Source: Owenia fusiformis (lineage: Eukaryota > Annelida > Polychaeta > Sabellida > Oweniidae). From it: a stretch of 64,000 bases of DNA. The notes under the pieces are model-generated. The model was not told where the DNA came from. It made no database searches and saw only the letters and a program-made list of their open reading frames with translations. Location of the stretch: the NCBI GenBank assembly GCA_903813345.2, contig CAIIXF020000008.1, positions 32,262,867-32,326,866 on the forward strand, written 5' to 3'. Each line of letters starts with the position of its first letter. The first letter of the stretch is position 1. The position numbers were made by a program, and so were the translations under genes. This document shows positions 23,207 through 36,917 of this stretch, one piece after another.

Positions 23207-23636
23207 CCGGTGTAAAAGGGTAGAGGACCTATCAAACTATGGTCCCACTTTCCATTGATTTACATGGTGACCTAAATACAACTCTTTCCCTTAATATAGT
23301 ATCCACAATCAGGGCCAGTATGGGCCTTAAAGAAATTTTGGTCCTACTCTCTATTGATTTATATGGTGACCTAATTACAATTATTTTCCTTATTATTATT
23401 TATAGTCAGGGCCAGTAAGGGTCATAAGGAAAGGGGACCATAATTTCTTTTACACAGGTGTAAAAGGGTAGGAGGTCCTATCAAATTATGGTCCTACTTT
23501 CCATTGATTTATATGGTGACCTAAATACAACTCTTTCCCTTATTATCGTATCAACAATCAGGGCCAGCAAGGGCCTTTAAGAAAGGGGACCATAATCCCC
23601 GGGGGACCATAATTTCTTTTACACCGGTACTAAAGA
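23207..23636. mobile_element. Head-to-tail array of the GGTGTAAAAGGG MITE
   Basis: At least three consecutive copies or partial copies, each with GTAAAAGGGTAG, TATGGTCC, TATATGGTGACCTAA, CAGGGCCAG and a GGGGACCATAATTTCTTTT end. The same unit lies inverted in the subtilase intron (5812-5989). The array abuts the right end of the Polinton-like element. Confidence 0.75.
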
Positions 23637-24334
23637 ATTCTTTTCACGTTAGATCATGGTTTTGGGATATATGAGTTTGTTTTTCCGATGACTGGTTTAC
23701 ACTTAGAGTTTGATTTTTCTTGCCAAGTCCCATTATAAAGTCTAATAATTTCCATTATAAAAAAAACATTTATATTTTGAAGCTTTCTTTTGTTTTTACT
23801 TGTTTTTAAAGTAGTCTTCTGCAACCATGAATTTATTGTTGCAGACTTCGTTCTCATTTGGTCATAATCAACAAACCGTGCGTTTGGTTGGAATATGTCT
23901 AAGTTGAACCACGGGTATAAGAATGGGAAATTCGAAGACATTCATAATCTGTGCTCGTGATAGTGTGTCATCCTTGGTCCCAAGAGAAATTCATTGTTAT
24001 TCATTCAAAATAACCAAAAGACATAGTAGATATAGTAAATTGAATTTATTTACATACAAATATATGTTTATGTACAAATATTGTAAAATATAGTTGAGGT
24101 ATTTGCATATTTAAAATTGTATAATGTCATGTTTTTACAAATATCAAGAATATAACAATAAGCATATTATTTCCTGACAATATACATCGATATATAGTCT
24201 TATATACAATTGTTGATCAAAATGCACTAGGCTAATCATTATATAGAATGACGCCATCTATACTGTGTTATAATTGGTCAGAATCCATATATCAGTGAAT
24301 GAGAACACAGAATTTAATCCTGCGCTAAGGGCTG

Positions 24335-24420
24335 GTGTTAAAAAGTCAGTCCACCCCAGTAAGGATTGAACCCACGATCCCTCGTTTTCCGGGCGAGTGC
24401 TTTACCAACAGCCAGGTCAG
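24335..24420 (-). repeat. tRNA-like SINE head
   Basis: On the minus strand, GTTGGTAAAGCACTCG is followed by GATCGTGGGTTCAATCC, good RNA polymerase III A- and B-box matches at tRNA-like spacing. The acceptor stem does not pair cleanly and no mature 3' end is clear, so a tRNA-derived SINE is likelier than a tRNA gene. Confidence 0.5.
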
Positions 24421-25167
24421 CAATATCAACATTTTATCGAATCACATCATCACTACGGTACCTCCTCTTTGTTATTACATATCAGATCAGATGAGTATAC
24501 CAGTTTTGGATTATTAATGTAATTTAAAATTCTAGTGAAACCATAAATGAAAAGTCCTTATATGTTTATCAATTCTTGATTAATTAATTCTTAATACATA
24601 CCTCATTAAGATGAATAAACAAAAAAAAGAAGTAAATAATGCATCAAAATCCACATGTAAGGTCATAAAATAAGTAATACTTGTAATCATTGGGTATGCT
24701 TAGTGACAAATTACAGTACATCAAAAGCTGTTATTTTTAAACAAAAGTCAACAGAGATAAAAAAAAAATTGGAATACAGGCCATAATATCATTTATGAAG
24801 TAAAAATTAATTTAGAGTCTACAATTTGTGATATAAATATACATCTCTGATTCATTGACATTATTGTAAACAAGGTCTGCTTTTGAAATCCCAAATCTTG
24901 GTATTAACAGAATTAGATTTACAAATTACATAACATGTTTCTGATGATCCGATCAGCCTGTACTCTTAAATCTTAATGACCCCATTCAACTCATATCCTT
25001 AAATCAGCTAAGACATAGTTTTATTGATAAACAAATATACGGTAAATATTTTGGAACAATACAGAAACAAATTTAATCTAATATTTGGAATTACATTGTA
25101 CATGTAATATTAAAATAACATGTCTATCGGTATTTTCTATATTTATTTCGTTGATGTCTTGCCTAAC

Positions 25168-25480
25168 ATTATCAATTTTAAGATTTTGTGCTAATAGCAA
25201 TTTAAAGTTTTTTCTGTTTAAAACACCATCAAATCTCATTTTTGAGCGTATTCAAGGAAGTTCTGAAAATATTCTTATCACCTTTTAAATAAATGAATTC
25301 CTTCCACCCTTGTGCATGTTGCATACAATGTATTGTACAATTTTAAGATTTTGTACTTATAGCAATTTAAAGTTTTTTTCTGTTTAAAACACCATCAAAT
25401 CTTATTTTTGAGATTATTCAAGAAAGTTCTGAAAATATTCTTATCACCTTTTAAATAAATGAGTTCCATCCTTGTGCATA
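25168..25480. repeat. Direct duplication of ~140 bp
   Basis: 25168-25305 and 25339-25480 share ATTTTAAGATTTTGT, AAACACCATCAAATCT, AAGTTCTGAAAATATTC and CACCTTTTAAATAAATGA with few differences. Non-coding; a local tandem duplication. Confidence 0.85.
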
Positions 25481-26524
25481 CAATGTATTGTAATATGAAT
25501 TAGAATGTGCAGGTTTTCATCAAAAGCATTATCATTATTGTGCAGTCAACGTATTTTAGTTTGACTTTAATAAACTAGATGTCAGTACAGTACTGCGTTT
25601 CCAGTTTCACCAACAGGTCCTAACTCAAGTCAGACAAACAAGAATTTCCCTTTTCTTGAAAAAAAAGTGATCCAGAAAACCTACTAACATCTAATCTTTT
25701 TGAGTATTTATAATGCTAATTTCGTCATTTAAATTGTGTTTGGTTAGTATACAGTGTAATTCACTTTTCATGATTTTATATGGAAATCTAGAAGAAACAT
25801 TTTTAAAAAGTTTTCAAAGTTGATTTAATTTCCAATTTATAACCTCATGCAATGTCAGATATACATGTATATGTAATTTTAGATTTCAAATATATTACTA
25901 ATGCATTTTTAATCTTGAAAATCTAGCCTATCGTAGTATCGAAGTTTGAAATTGAGCTGCTTCAATGTTTTATATGTCTCTGCTTCAAGTAATATCGATT
26001 ATTTCCACTCATGTGAAACAACAATGCTCTGTTAGTAACTAGCGTCAGTAAAACCTCTATATCCATACATCTCTCTAATGCGCACAATTTTCTTGGTCCC
26101 AATCTCACATTGATTCATATTATTAGAAATGTTGAAATATGAACAAATACTAGTTGAAATAAGAACACCTACTAGTTGGAACACTTTTGGCCAGTCAAAG
26201 TGATGTTCAAATTAGCCAGGTTTCACTGTATCTATAACCATGTCAGGCCCATTGCCAGATTTTGCAAAGGTGGGATCACTTTTCAAAACAATCCAGGGGG
26301 TTCACTTTTGACAATTTTGGCCCAAAAGCACTAGAAAAGTGCTCAGAATGGTGAAAACTACATGATTTTGAAAGAATTTTTGGCCAGGGAGGAGGTTCAC
26401 TCGAACACCCCAATCTCCCCTTGGTTATGGACCTGATAACCATGGTGATCGATAATCTACAATAATACTGATATGTACCGATATGTTCTTCATTGTGCAC
26501 TTTATTCCATTCTCTCATAATCCT

Positions 26525-29872
<3,348 letters not shown>

Positions 29873-30369
29873 CTGGTGATCCGCTCAATTACGCTGGTTA
29901 CCGAAACGGTTCGTTTTGGTAATAAAATGTTGGAACGTCGTTTTAGGCAGAATCCAAACGACATTTTTTCTCACAAACTAGTATCAGCACCATATGTTTT
30001 AGAAAATGTACATGTTTGCGAAAAAATAGGTCAGAAGACAACAGAATCGTCGATTTAATTCCTCACTTAAGTTACATAAACGGTTTGGGTTAAAAGTGCA
30101 GATCTTAACTGTTTTTTCGAAAAACCGTTTATGTAACTTAAGTGAGGAATTAAATAGACGATTCTGTTTTCTTCTGAACTATTTATTCAAAAATATGTAC
30201 ATTTTCTTAAACATATGATACTGATACACGTTTGTGTAAAAGATGTCTTGGAAATTCTGCATACAACGTGTGAAATAAGGAAAAAAGAAAAATCGTACCT
30301 TCGATGTTCCAACATTTTGTTAGCAAAACGAACCGTTTCGGTAACCAGCGTAATCGAGTCGAGCACCAG
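29873..30369. mobile_element. Foldback/MITE element, ~497 bp, arms ~200 bp
   Basis: Nearly the whole element is one palindrome. Outer ends are CTGGTGATCCGCTC and GAGCACCAG; arms share TACGCTGGTTACCGAAAC and inner arms share TCCTCACTTAAGTTACATAA. Loop lies ~30078-30115. Flanks TGTTATTca (29864) and TGTTATTat (30370) match over 7 of 9 bases, a possible decayed target duplication. The two ORFs here are by-products of the arms. Confidence 0.8.
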
Positions 30370-31564
30370 TGTTATTATAGCGTCGGCGCACCGAAAGTGG
30401 ATGAATGGACAGGGAATGTCGAAATTAAATTTGATCTAATCCACTTATTATTGTTCTTGTAAGATTAAAGGCAAAATATACTAAATGTCACAAAAGTGCA
30501 AGGATGAACAATTCACATGTGAATATATTTCAGACAATGTATCTCATATACAAGAGTATTGCACAGTCATTCAAAGTTTTGAACATTGAATCCTATTGAG
30601 AGGTGATTTAAAAGATTTTACGTATTGCAGGTTTTCCAAAGTCATTTCCATGTGTGATATTGTCAATTTAATTGATCACAAGACACGGGCTACACAAAAT
30701 AACACCTTAAACTGTGGAATGACTAGGGCAACGCATATAGAATGCCATTTTTACCTTTTATATTCTTATGAAAATAAATTATGATTTACTCTTCCACAGG
30801 TTTCATTTTACAAATTCAAATGCACTTCCCAGGTTGAACACTCAATATAGAATGCAACCTGTGTGAATAGAATACAACCTGTGTGTATACAATGTACAGG
30901 GCGTTCAATAAGTACTGATAAAATGATGTGACTTTTTTAATCTCCCCCCCTAAAACTAAAGACAATATTTGGCTTCTGACAACCGGCGAATTATAGAAAA
31001 CAAACAGCGATTTTGGACTCTCGCCCCCTGCTATTGAAAGCCCAGTGATGTTATGTGTTTTCATATTATTGTCAAGTATCAGTTGCATGTTATCGCGGAA
31101 AAATGGTTTCAGTGGATCCAGAAATTGCAACTAAGGAATGAATAGTAAGGAGGTTAAACTCAATAACGGCCAAGAAATTCCCAATAGTAAAGAAAAGAAC
31201 GCTGTTATTGAGTTTAACGACGTTGAACTAGACAAAATAGATGCTCCTCAGAAATAAAACTCATTAGGGACTCACTACAGGGAAATGTACAAGAAACTAA
31301 ACCAGCACTAGATACCATTTCGGTGACATTTAAAAGCACCTAAAGAAAGGATATAATCAACCAACGTTATATTCAGAATATCCATGGAAAGCCCATGGAA
31401 TATCCGATCATATAATAATATTGGGTACTTCAATATAAAAAAAAATCAACCAGTGGCAACAAAAACAGCCATATGACGCTACGCCATCTACGTGTTTTTA
31501 CTATTTAGCCTAATACGCTAATCCAACCAATGGAATTGTCTAGATTTTACAATCAGGCGACACC

Positions 31565-31643
31565 CACAGAGAGCTTTTTACATATGATTTGTGAGGGTTA
31601 TATATACATTACGATACAAATCATATGTAAAAAGCTCTCTGTG
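31565..31643. mobile_element. 79-bp hAT-like mini-MITE with perfect 28-bp TIRs
   Basis: Arms 31565-31592 and 31616-31643 are perfectly complementary (CACAGAGAGCTTTTTACATA at the outer end) around a 23-nt loop. The element is flanked by an exact 8-bp direct repeat GCGACACC (31557-31564 and 31644-31651), as expected of hAT-type insertion. Transcribed, it would form a perfect hairpin of pre-miRNA size. Confidence 0.85.
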
Positions 31644-32638
31644 GCGACACCAACACAGGACAAGAACCAATCACTCCAATTGTTTATGCAAAGTTGACAT
31701 TCTTATGATAAACGATCTTCCTGCCGCAATGATGTGTTCAAGAGTAGCCATAGAGTATAATGGCTTAGGAAAGAATTCTTATCTAAAAAATTGACAAAAA
31801 AATTTGAAAATTTTTGTGAGGAAAATTCAAAAAGGCTCAATTAAAACATGTGAAAATCAGATCGTTCTAAGTTGTGATGCAATACATACCCATGTATTTT
31901 GTTAATTTATTTCACCCTTGTTTTCGGTATTTTAGGCATCCGATGATGAAGGAATGCACATTTGATTAGGTAAATTTTGAAAACTTTCATTGAAACTTTT
32001 TGTAGCGCTAATTTTGCGAACGACCGAAAATTCAGAACAAAATGGAAATGTAAAATGCGAACACGAACAATATTCGTCAATAATGCCTGATAGACCGTAT
32101 TCTATGTGACAGTTTGAAATGAAGAATTAAATTGATCATATTTGATTATTCAGAAAACAAATTTGTCTAATTTCTTTGGAAACGAGTATGATACGCACCG
32201 ATTTTGTGTGGTAAAAGTACAACTGTTCAATGTATTTGACGTTCGCCACTTTGGCCGGAAGTATACAAAATGAAAGTCTCTGGATCGTTACAGGGTTATC
32301 TTTTAGTTGATTTTTAACCATGCTGCATGTAGTCTTTCGCTAGTACTATCAGTTTGGAGTGTCAAAGTCCACATAGTATATGGTGTTATTATAAACAGTA
32401 TGAATTCGCACCTGAGTAATGAGCACAGGTAAGCTTTATAGGCCTATTTTAGATTTGATATCATGTGATTCCAGTTTCAACTTGAGACAAGACTATCACA
32501 ATGAATATCTCCATGTATTTAGTATCTAGGCCTACGTACAATTGTAGTAACATAAAATAATTAGAGCTATAAACACAAATGACAATCCGGATACACACTT
32601 AGTGTTGCCATAGAATATACATGTAAATAAGACATTCC

Positions 32639-34545
32639 AGAGCTGTCAAGTGTCCCGCGAATGGCGGGATTATCCCGCGAATTCGATCAAAATTAGGCTA
32701 ATTCGCGTGTCCCGCAATGTCCCGCGAAGTCCCGCAAATGTGGCTTTCGACCTCCGCGAATTTCCGAAATTGTTGCAATCCCCTATATGGTGATTATCTT
32801 ATCTTATATAAGAAGCTAAGTTTTTGCACTTTTGAGGAGTAAAGTTTACCTAATTTTAAGTACCTAGCATGCTGTTGTTTGGTATCAAAATAAAGAGGAA
32901 GGGTTCAACTTTCATTTTAATTACGACAATAGGGATGTAGGTCACAAATAGTTCCAACGTTGGCCTTTTTACTATCCGTGTGGCCTTCATCTCAGAACTG
33001 AGCAAATGTTAGCAAACGCGAGTTACAATAAATGGACGCTGATATCTAGAAAGGGTTTGTAGAAAAAACCGGGTACCGGGTAGTAAATCCTCCATGCTGG
33101 GTTCAAACTTGGTACCCGGTACCCGGTCAAAAAACGGGTACCCAAAAAATGAAAAATACGAATATACGAGTATAACATAATTAGATTATCCGAAAACGTG
33201 TAAGATTTGTTTTGAATTTACAAAAATGTATGTAACATCCTTCAAAATTGAGCTAGAAGCTTCAAATAAAAAGCATATTTTAAGGCTCTTTTCTTCCTCT
33301 ATCGTCATGACCATATTTTCATTGGTTATGTTCACGTACCAACATACGAACTCATTGAAAATAGAGTAAAATTGATTTGTCTTGTTATTCAAATCGTCTT
33401 ACAATGTCATTGGCGTAGCCAGGAGAGGGTGTGATGGTGCGATCGCACCCTCTCCCCCTTCATTACCAATGGAAATATGACCATGATGATAGAGGAAGAA
33501 AAGAGGCTTAAAATGCTTTTTATTTGAAGCTTCTAGCTCAATTTTGAAGGAAGTTACATTTTTGTAAATTCAAAACAAATCTTACACGTTTTCTAATGAT
33601 CTAATTATGTTGTATATTCGTATATTTCGTTTTTTGGGTACCCGGTTTTTCGACCGGGTACCAAGTTTGTCTACGTAAATTTTATTTATATTATTAATTG
33701 CATTACATTTACATGTACATATTTATATTTACATTTACATGTACATAAATAAGAATGAAGGAATAAAAAAAAAAAAAAGGTTTGAACCCAGCATGGAGGA
33801 TTTACTACCCGGTACCCGGTTTTTTCTACAAACCCTATCTAGAAAAGTAACCTCATTCCCTATAATTTGATGTAGATTAATCGAACCCCTATATCATGGG
33901 CTTTCAATTGAAAGCCCATGCCTACAGTATGGTAGTAGTTGGTCACGACGCCAGAAGCAGAGAAGTGCAAAGTATTGTTCCAAATTTTTGAATTTCGTGT
34001 TAGATTACGATACTCACACCTCAAGCATGGTTTTTGTTTTTGATAAATTACAATAAAGTTTAATAATATTTCTATGCGTATTTTGTGAAATTATGTTGAC
34101 GTTTATTTAAGTTACAATGTAACGGTGCATTATATTTGATTAATCAGTATCTGAAAGTTTGATTCAAGTACTTTTACACGCTTTTACATTAGTCCAAATC
34201 ACGCAAATCCCTTGAATGTCCCGGGACATCCTGCAAATTTAGGTGGATGTCCCGCGAAATCCCGCAAATTTAGGGCACTTTTTCTAGAAAATCTGTCCCT
34301 CTATGAAGTTTTTGCTGGTAAACCTGTTAAATGTCCCGCAATTAGGGTGTTTGTTCCTCGAATGGTCCCGCGAAATCACGCGAATTTGATAAAAAAAATT
34401 GGCCTATAAGCGCAATCACGCAAATCCCTTAAATGTCCCGCGAAATCCCGCGAATTTAGTAGATGTCCCGCAAAATCCCGCGAATTTTGGGCACTGGGTC
34501 TAAAAAATCTGTCCCGCGAGAAAATCTTTGGGGGTTGACAGTACT
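32639..34545. mobile_element. GTCCCGCG-rich MITE (AGNNCTGTCAA ends), interrupted by a nested element
   Basis: Left end AGAGCTGTCAAGTGTCCCGC, right end GGGGGTTGACAGTACT. Flanks GACATTCC (32631) and GACATTCT (34546) match at 7 of 8 bases, a likely target duplication. The body is made of repeated TGTCCCGCGAAATCCCGCAA phrases. The middle is taken up by another inverted-repeat element (33052-33836) and unrelated AT-rich sequence. A second copy with a different insert is at 48899-50383. Confidence 0.75.
33052..33836. mobile_element. hAT-like inverted-repeat element nested in the GTCCCGCG MITE
   Basis: Ends AGGGTTTGTAG and CTACAAACCCT, flanked by exact 8-bp repeats ATCTAGAA (33044-33051 and 33837-33844). 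Arms of ~270 bp share ACCGGGTACC, CTCCATGCTGGGTTCAAAC and AGCTAGAAGCTTCAAATAAA. The loop holds the 'tggcgtagccagg' SINE-like palindrome (33410-33465). About 110 bp of TACATGTACAT-rich sequence has been inserted in the right arm (33672-33780). Confidence 0.82.
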
Positions 34546-34559
34546 GACATTCTCTGTCA

Positions 34560-35146
34560 TTGAAATTGCCTGGCTGGGTTTTACACATATTCAAACTATT
34601 GTATCCAAAGCCAATAAGGTGCTTGGATTTCTCAGGCGCAACCTCCATCAATGCCCTGAAAAAGTGAAGGCTCAGGCGTATAAGTCACTAGTCCGGCCTA
34701 ATTTAGAGTATGCCAGCTCGGCATGGGATCCATACCGACAAAAAGATATTGATATGTTGGAACAGGTACAGAGAAGAGCAGCCAGGTTTGTAACCAAATG
34801 TCACTCAAGGGAACCAGGCTGCGTCACCAAAGCTCTTCAAGACCTACAGTGGGAGCCACTGAAGGAGCGTCGAGAGGCTGCTAGAGTTTTCCTTTTCTAC
34901 AAAGGAAAGCAGAACCTAGCAGCCATCGACGTGCCTCCATACTTCCGCCAACAGATCAATACCAACACTAGGTTGTATCATCCTTCTAAGTTCATACAAC
35001 CATCAACTAGAACGGATGCATACAAATTTAGCTATTTCCCTAGGACAATAGCTAAATGGAACACTCTACCTGGTGACATCTTAGACTGTGACAGTCTAAG
35101 TAGTTTTAAATCATCATACTATGCCTATGTCAATAACTGCAATTAA
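34560..35146 (+). pseudogene. LINE (non-LTR retrotransposon) reverse-transcriptase C-terminal fragment
   Basis: A continuous frame ending at TAA 35146 encodes HIQTIVSKANKVLGFLRR, YKSLVRPNLEYASSAWDPY and MLEQVQRRAARFV, then LQWEPLKERREAARV and FPRTIAKWNTLP. This is the standard block downstream of the reverse-transcriptase palm in CR1/Jockey-type LINEs. The catalytic FADD region and everything upstream is missing, so it is a 5'-truncated insertion. It begins immediately after the right end of the MITE at 34545; the 3' tail seems to end near 35400 (repeated 'acatagacata'). Confidence 0.85.
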
Positions 35147-35399
35147 ATAGGTGTGTTTTTAATATAGATCTATGTTTTAATGTAAAGGGTCCCCAGTGCA
35201 CAGCAACAAGCCTGCACTACTGGTAAAGAGGGGTGATGTCAACGCGGTAGCCTGACAGTCTCCCCAGGTAAAATGAGTTGTAAACCATAGATCTATTTTT
35301 AAATGTTAAGGTTTTAAATTATATTCTATTCAAATTCTATCACTGTTAAATTATATATCTGCTTTATATGGGCTTATTAGCCTTTTGCAGATTATTGAC

Positions 35400-35951
35400 A
35401 TAGACATAGACATTTATTGATTTAAACATAATTATATAACTCACCTTCATCGATCTTTACTCGCAGTCCTAGTTCATAGAATTGTAATGAGCCGAGAGCG
35501 CCACAGGGGAATAACTACCGAGCATAGTGTAACAAGCAAAATAAAGAAATTGAAAGAAAGTGTGCCAAATTCAATGATCCGTGTGGGAATCGAACCTACA
35601 TGTAGCTTTCATGTACCAAAGCTGCCTGTCACAGGTGCTCCCTGGGTAGTAAGAGTATGGGGCTGTAAGGGTTCCTCCAAATACAGAAATATGTTTTTGC
35701 AGGAATCCCAGACTCTTGCTTCCAAAGGAGCGCACAAGTTTATTCCCTTGGTAAATCACGGGGGTAAAGCAGACCTGATGATGCAATGAGCTTGCTCGGC
35801 GGTACCATGACTGTGTAACGGGTCTTAATGTATAAGTGTGCTCGGCGGTAGGTTCAAACAACGCGGATCCTCAAAGCATGTGCTCATGGTATATTTGTGT
35901 TTTAACACCCGTGTAAATGTTAATTATATTGATTCATTGTTGATATTTCAG
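35400..35951. other. 5' region of the AlbA_2 gene with a tRNA-like repeat
   Basis: Includes, on the minus strand at ~35575-35640, a tRNA-like piece with B-box GGTTCGATTCCCACACGG. The stretch ends in a strong splice acceptor (TTGATATTTCAG at 35951) just before the AlbA_2 start codon, so an upstream 5' UTR exon is expected here or further left. I cannot place it. Confidence 0.45.
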
Positions 35952-36800
35952 ATGCAGAGTTCAGAAATGGCGCTAAGTTCAGCTCCAAGTGAAACTAACA
36001 ATGTTAGAACAATAGTAGCTAGACGCTACTATGTTAAACATTCCATTGTTCCCTTTGAGGAAGATGCAACACATGAGTTCAAAGGACATGCCAATATTTG
36101 TATAGAAGACATTCCGAATTATTGCGTTAATGCTGGCGCATCAAGTAAACGCTCCCGACAGCCTATTTCCAAGACGTTGAATGGGTTTATTAACACAGGT
36201 GAAGGAGGAACTGTTTATTGCGGGATCTTGGATAGTGGTTCTGTGAAAGGAATCAAACTGATTCAATACAAGAAGGATCACTATGTTGCTAGTGTGGATG
36301 ATTGTATGGGTAGGTTCAACCCACCTGTGGATAAATCAAGATACGAGGTTCGTTTTATTCCCGTGGTAGAACCTAATTCTTCACAAGCGGAGATATCTGC
36401 CATTTGCTCATATGATTCCAGAAAGGGTGTTAGTTTAGAAAGCAGGCGACGTGAACATCTTCTACGTAGTCAGAATTATTGTTGGTGCGACAAAGAGTCA
36501 ATAGCGTTGTTCAATAACAATGTAATAGCGCCATCATATATCATTGAGATATGCATCAAACCTTGGGCAGAGTGTGCATCTATGAAAAACAGTTCCTCAT
36601 TGGTTAATATCTTGTCCCCATATCACGAGGATGAAGAAGGCTTGTGTTATTTCAGGCGTCAAGCCAGTGTGGTGCAATATTCCCTCTGTGAAATGATCCA
36701 GTTTACGCGACAGGATGTCCAAGATTATTTTAAAGAGAAAATAAAGAAGTTAGAAGAACAGCTGAAAATGATAATAGTGAGCGGGAATAAAATCCTATAA
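35952..36800 (+). CDS. AlbA_2 (Schlafen-core-like) domain protein, single coding exon
   Basis: 282 aa from the ATG directly after a splice acceptor (MQSSEMALSS); the second Met (residue 6) is an alternative start. Residues ~34-150 form an AlbA_2 domain, the fold at the core of Schlafens: VPFEEDATHEFKGH (Glu42/Lys44, a position used for catalysis in Schlafen nucleases), then ISKTLNGFINTGEGGTVYCG and the strand LDSGSVKGIKL. A Cys/Trp patch (NYCWCDKE) and a coiled-coil tail (~255-275, KEKIKKLEEQLKM) follow. No helicase or AAA domain is attached. Known relatives cleave tRNA or rRNA or bind nucleic acid; whether this one is a nuclease is inference. Polyadenylation signal AATAAA lies 111 bp past the stop. 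Confidence 0.85.
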   Translation: MQSSEMALSSAPSETNNVRTIVARRYYVKHSIVPFEEDATHEFKGHANICIEDIPNYCVNAGASSKRSRQPISKTLNGFINTGEGGTVYCGILDSGSVKGIKLIQYKKDHYVASVDDCMGRFNPPVDKSRYEVRFIPVVEPNSSQAEISAICSYDSRKGVSLESRRREHLLRSQNYCWCDKESIALFNNNVIAPSYIIEICIKPWAECASMKNSSSLVNILSPYHEDEEGLCYFRRQASVVQYSLCEMIQFTRQDVQDYFKEKIKKLEEQLKMIIVSGNKIL

Positions 36801-36911
36801 TGTAAATACCATTTTAAATTCATGCATTTATTTTTAAGCTTGTTATTATAGTGCAATTAAGAAATTGCTGCATAATTTATTAGATATTTGTATCTTGTTA
36901 AACATGATATA

Positions 36912-36917
36912 AATAAA
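36912..36917 (+). terminator. Polyadenylation signal of the AlbA_2 gene
   Basis: AATAAA 111 bp downstream of the TAA at 36798-36800, the first canonical signal after the stop, in AT-rich sequence. Confidence 0.5.

Larger units (their letters stand above)
23637..26524. other. Intergenic, AT-rich, with SINE and tandem-repeat debris
   Basis: No gene is supported. It contains a tRNA-like SINE piece (24335-24420), a ~140-bp direct duplication (25168-25305 and 25339-25480) and, at 26268-26425, a degraded copy of the GC-rich repeat also found inside copies A and B (landmark 'atgattttgaaagaatttttggc' region). The 3' UTR of the CCDC85 gene should lie at the right end. Confidence 0.55.

Noticed and set aside
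24335-24420. Functional tRNA gene
   Set aside because: B-box and A-box are good but stems do not pair well; the layout fits a tRNA-derived SINE. The same holds for 3660-3745, 35575-35640 and 53430-53545.
34212-34651. ORFs within the GTCCCGCG repeats
   Set aside because: Repeat-derived reading frames; only the part from ~34560 matches a protein family (LINE).
35838-35951. N-terminal extension of the AlbA_2 protein by 38 codons in the same frame
   Set aside because: The extension lies before a strong splice acceptor at 35951 and looks like intron sequence; the ATG at 35952 is preferred.
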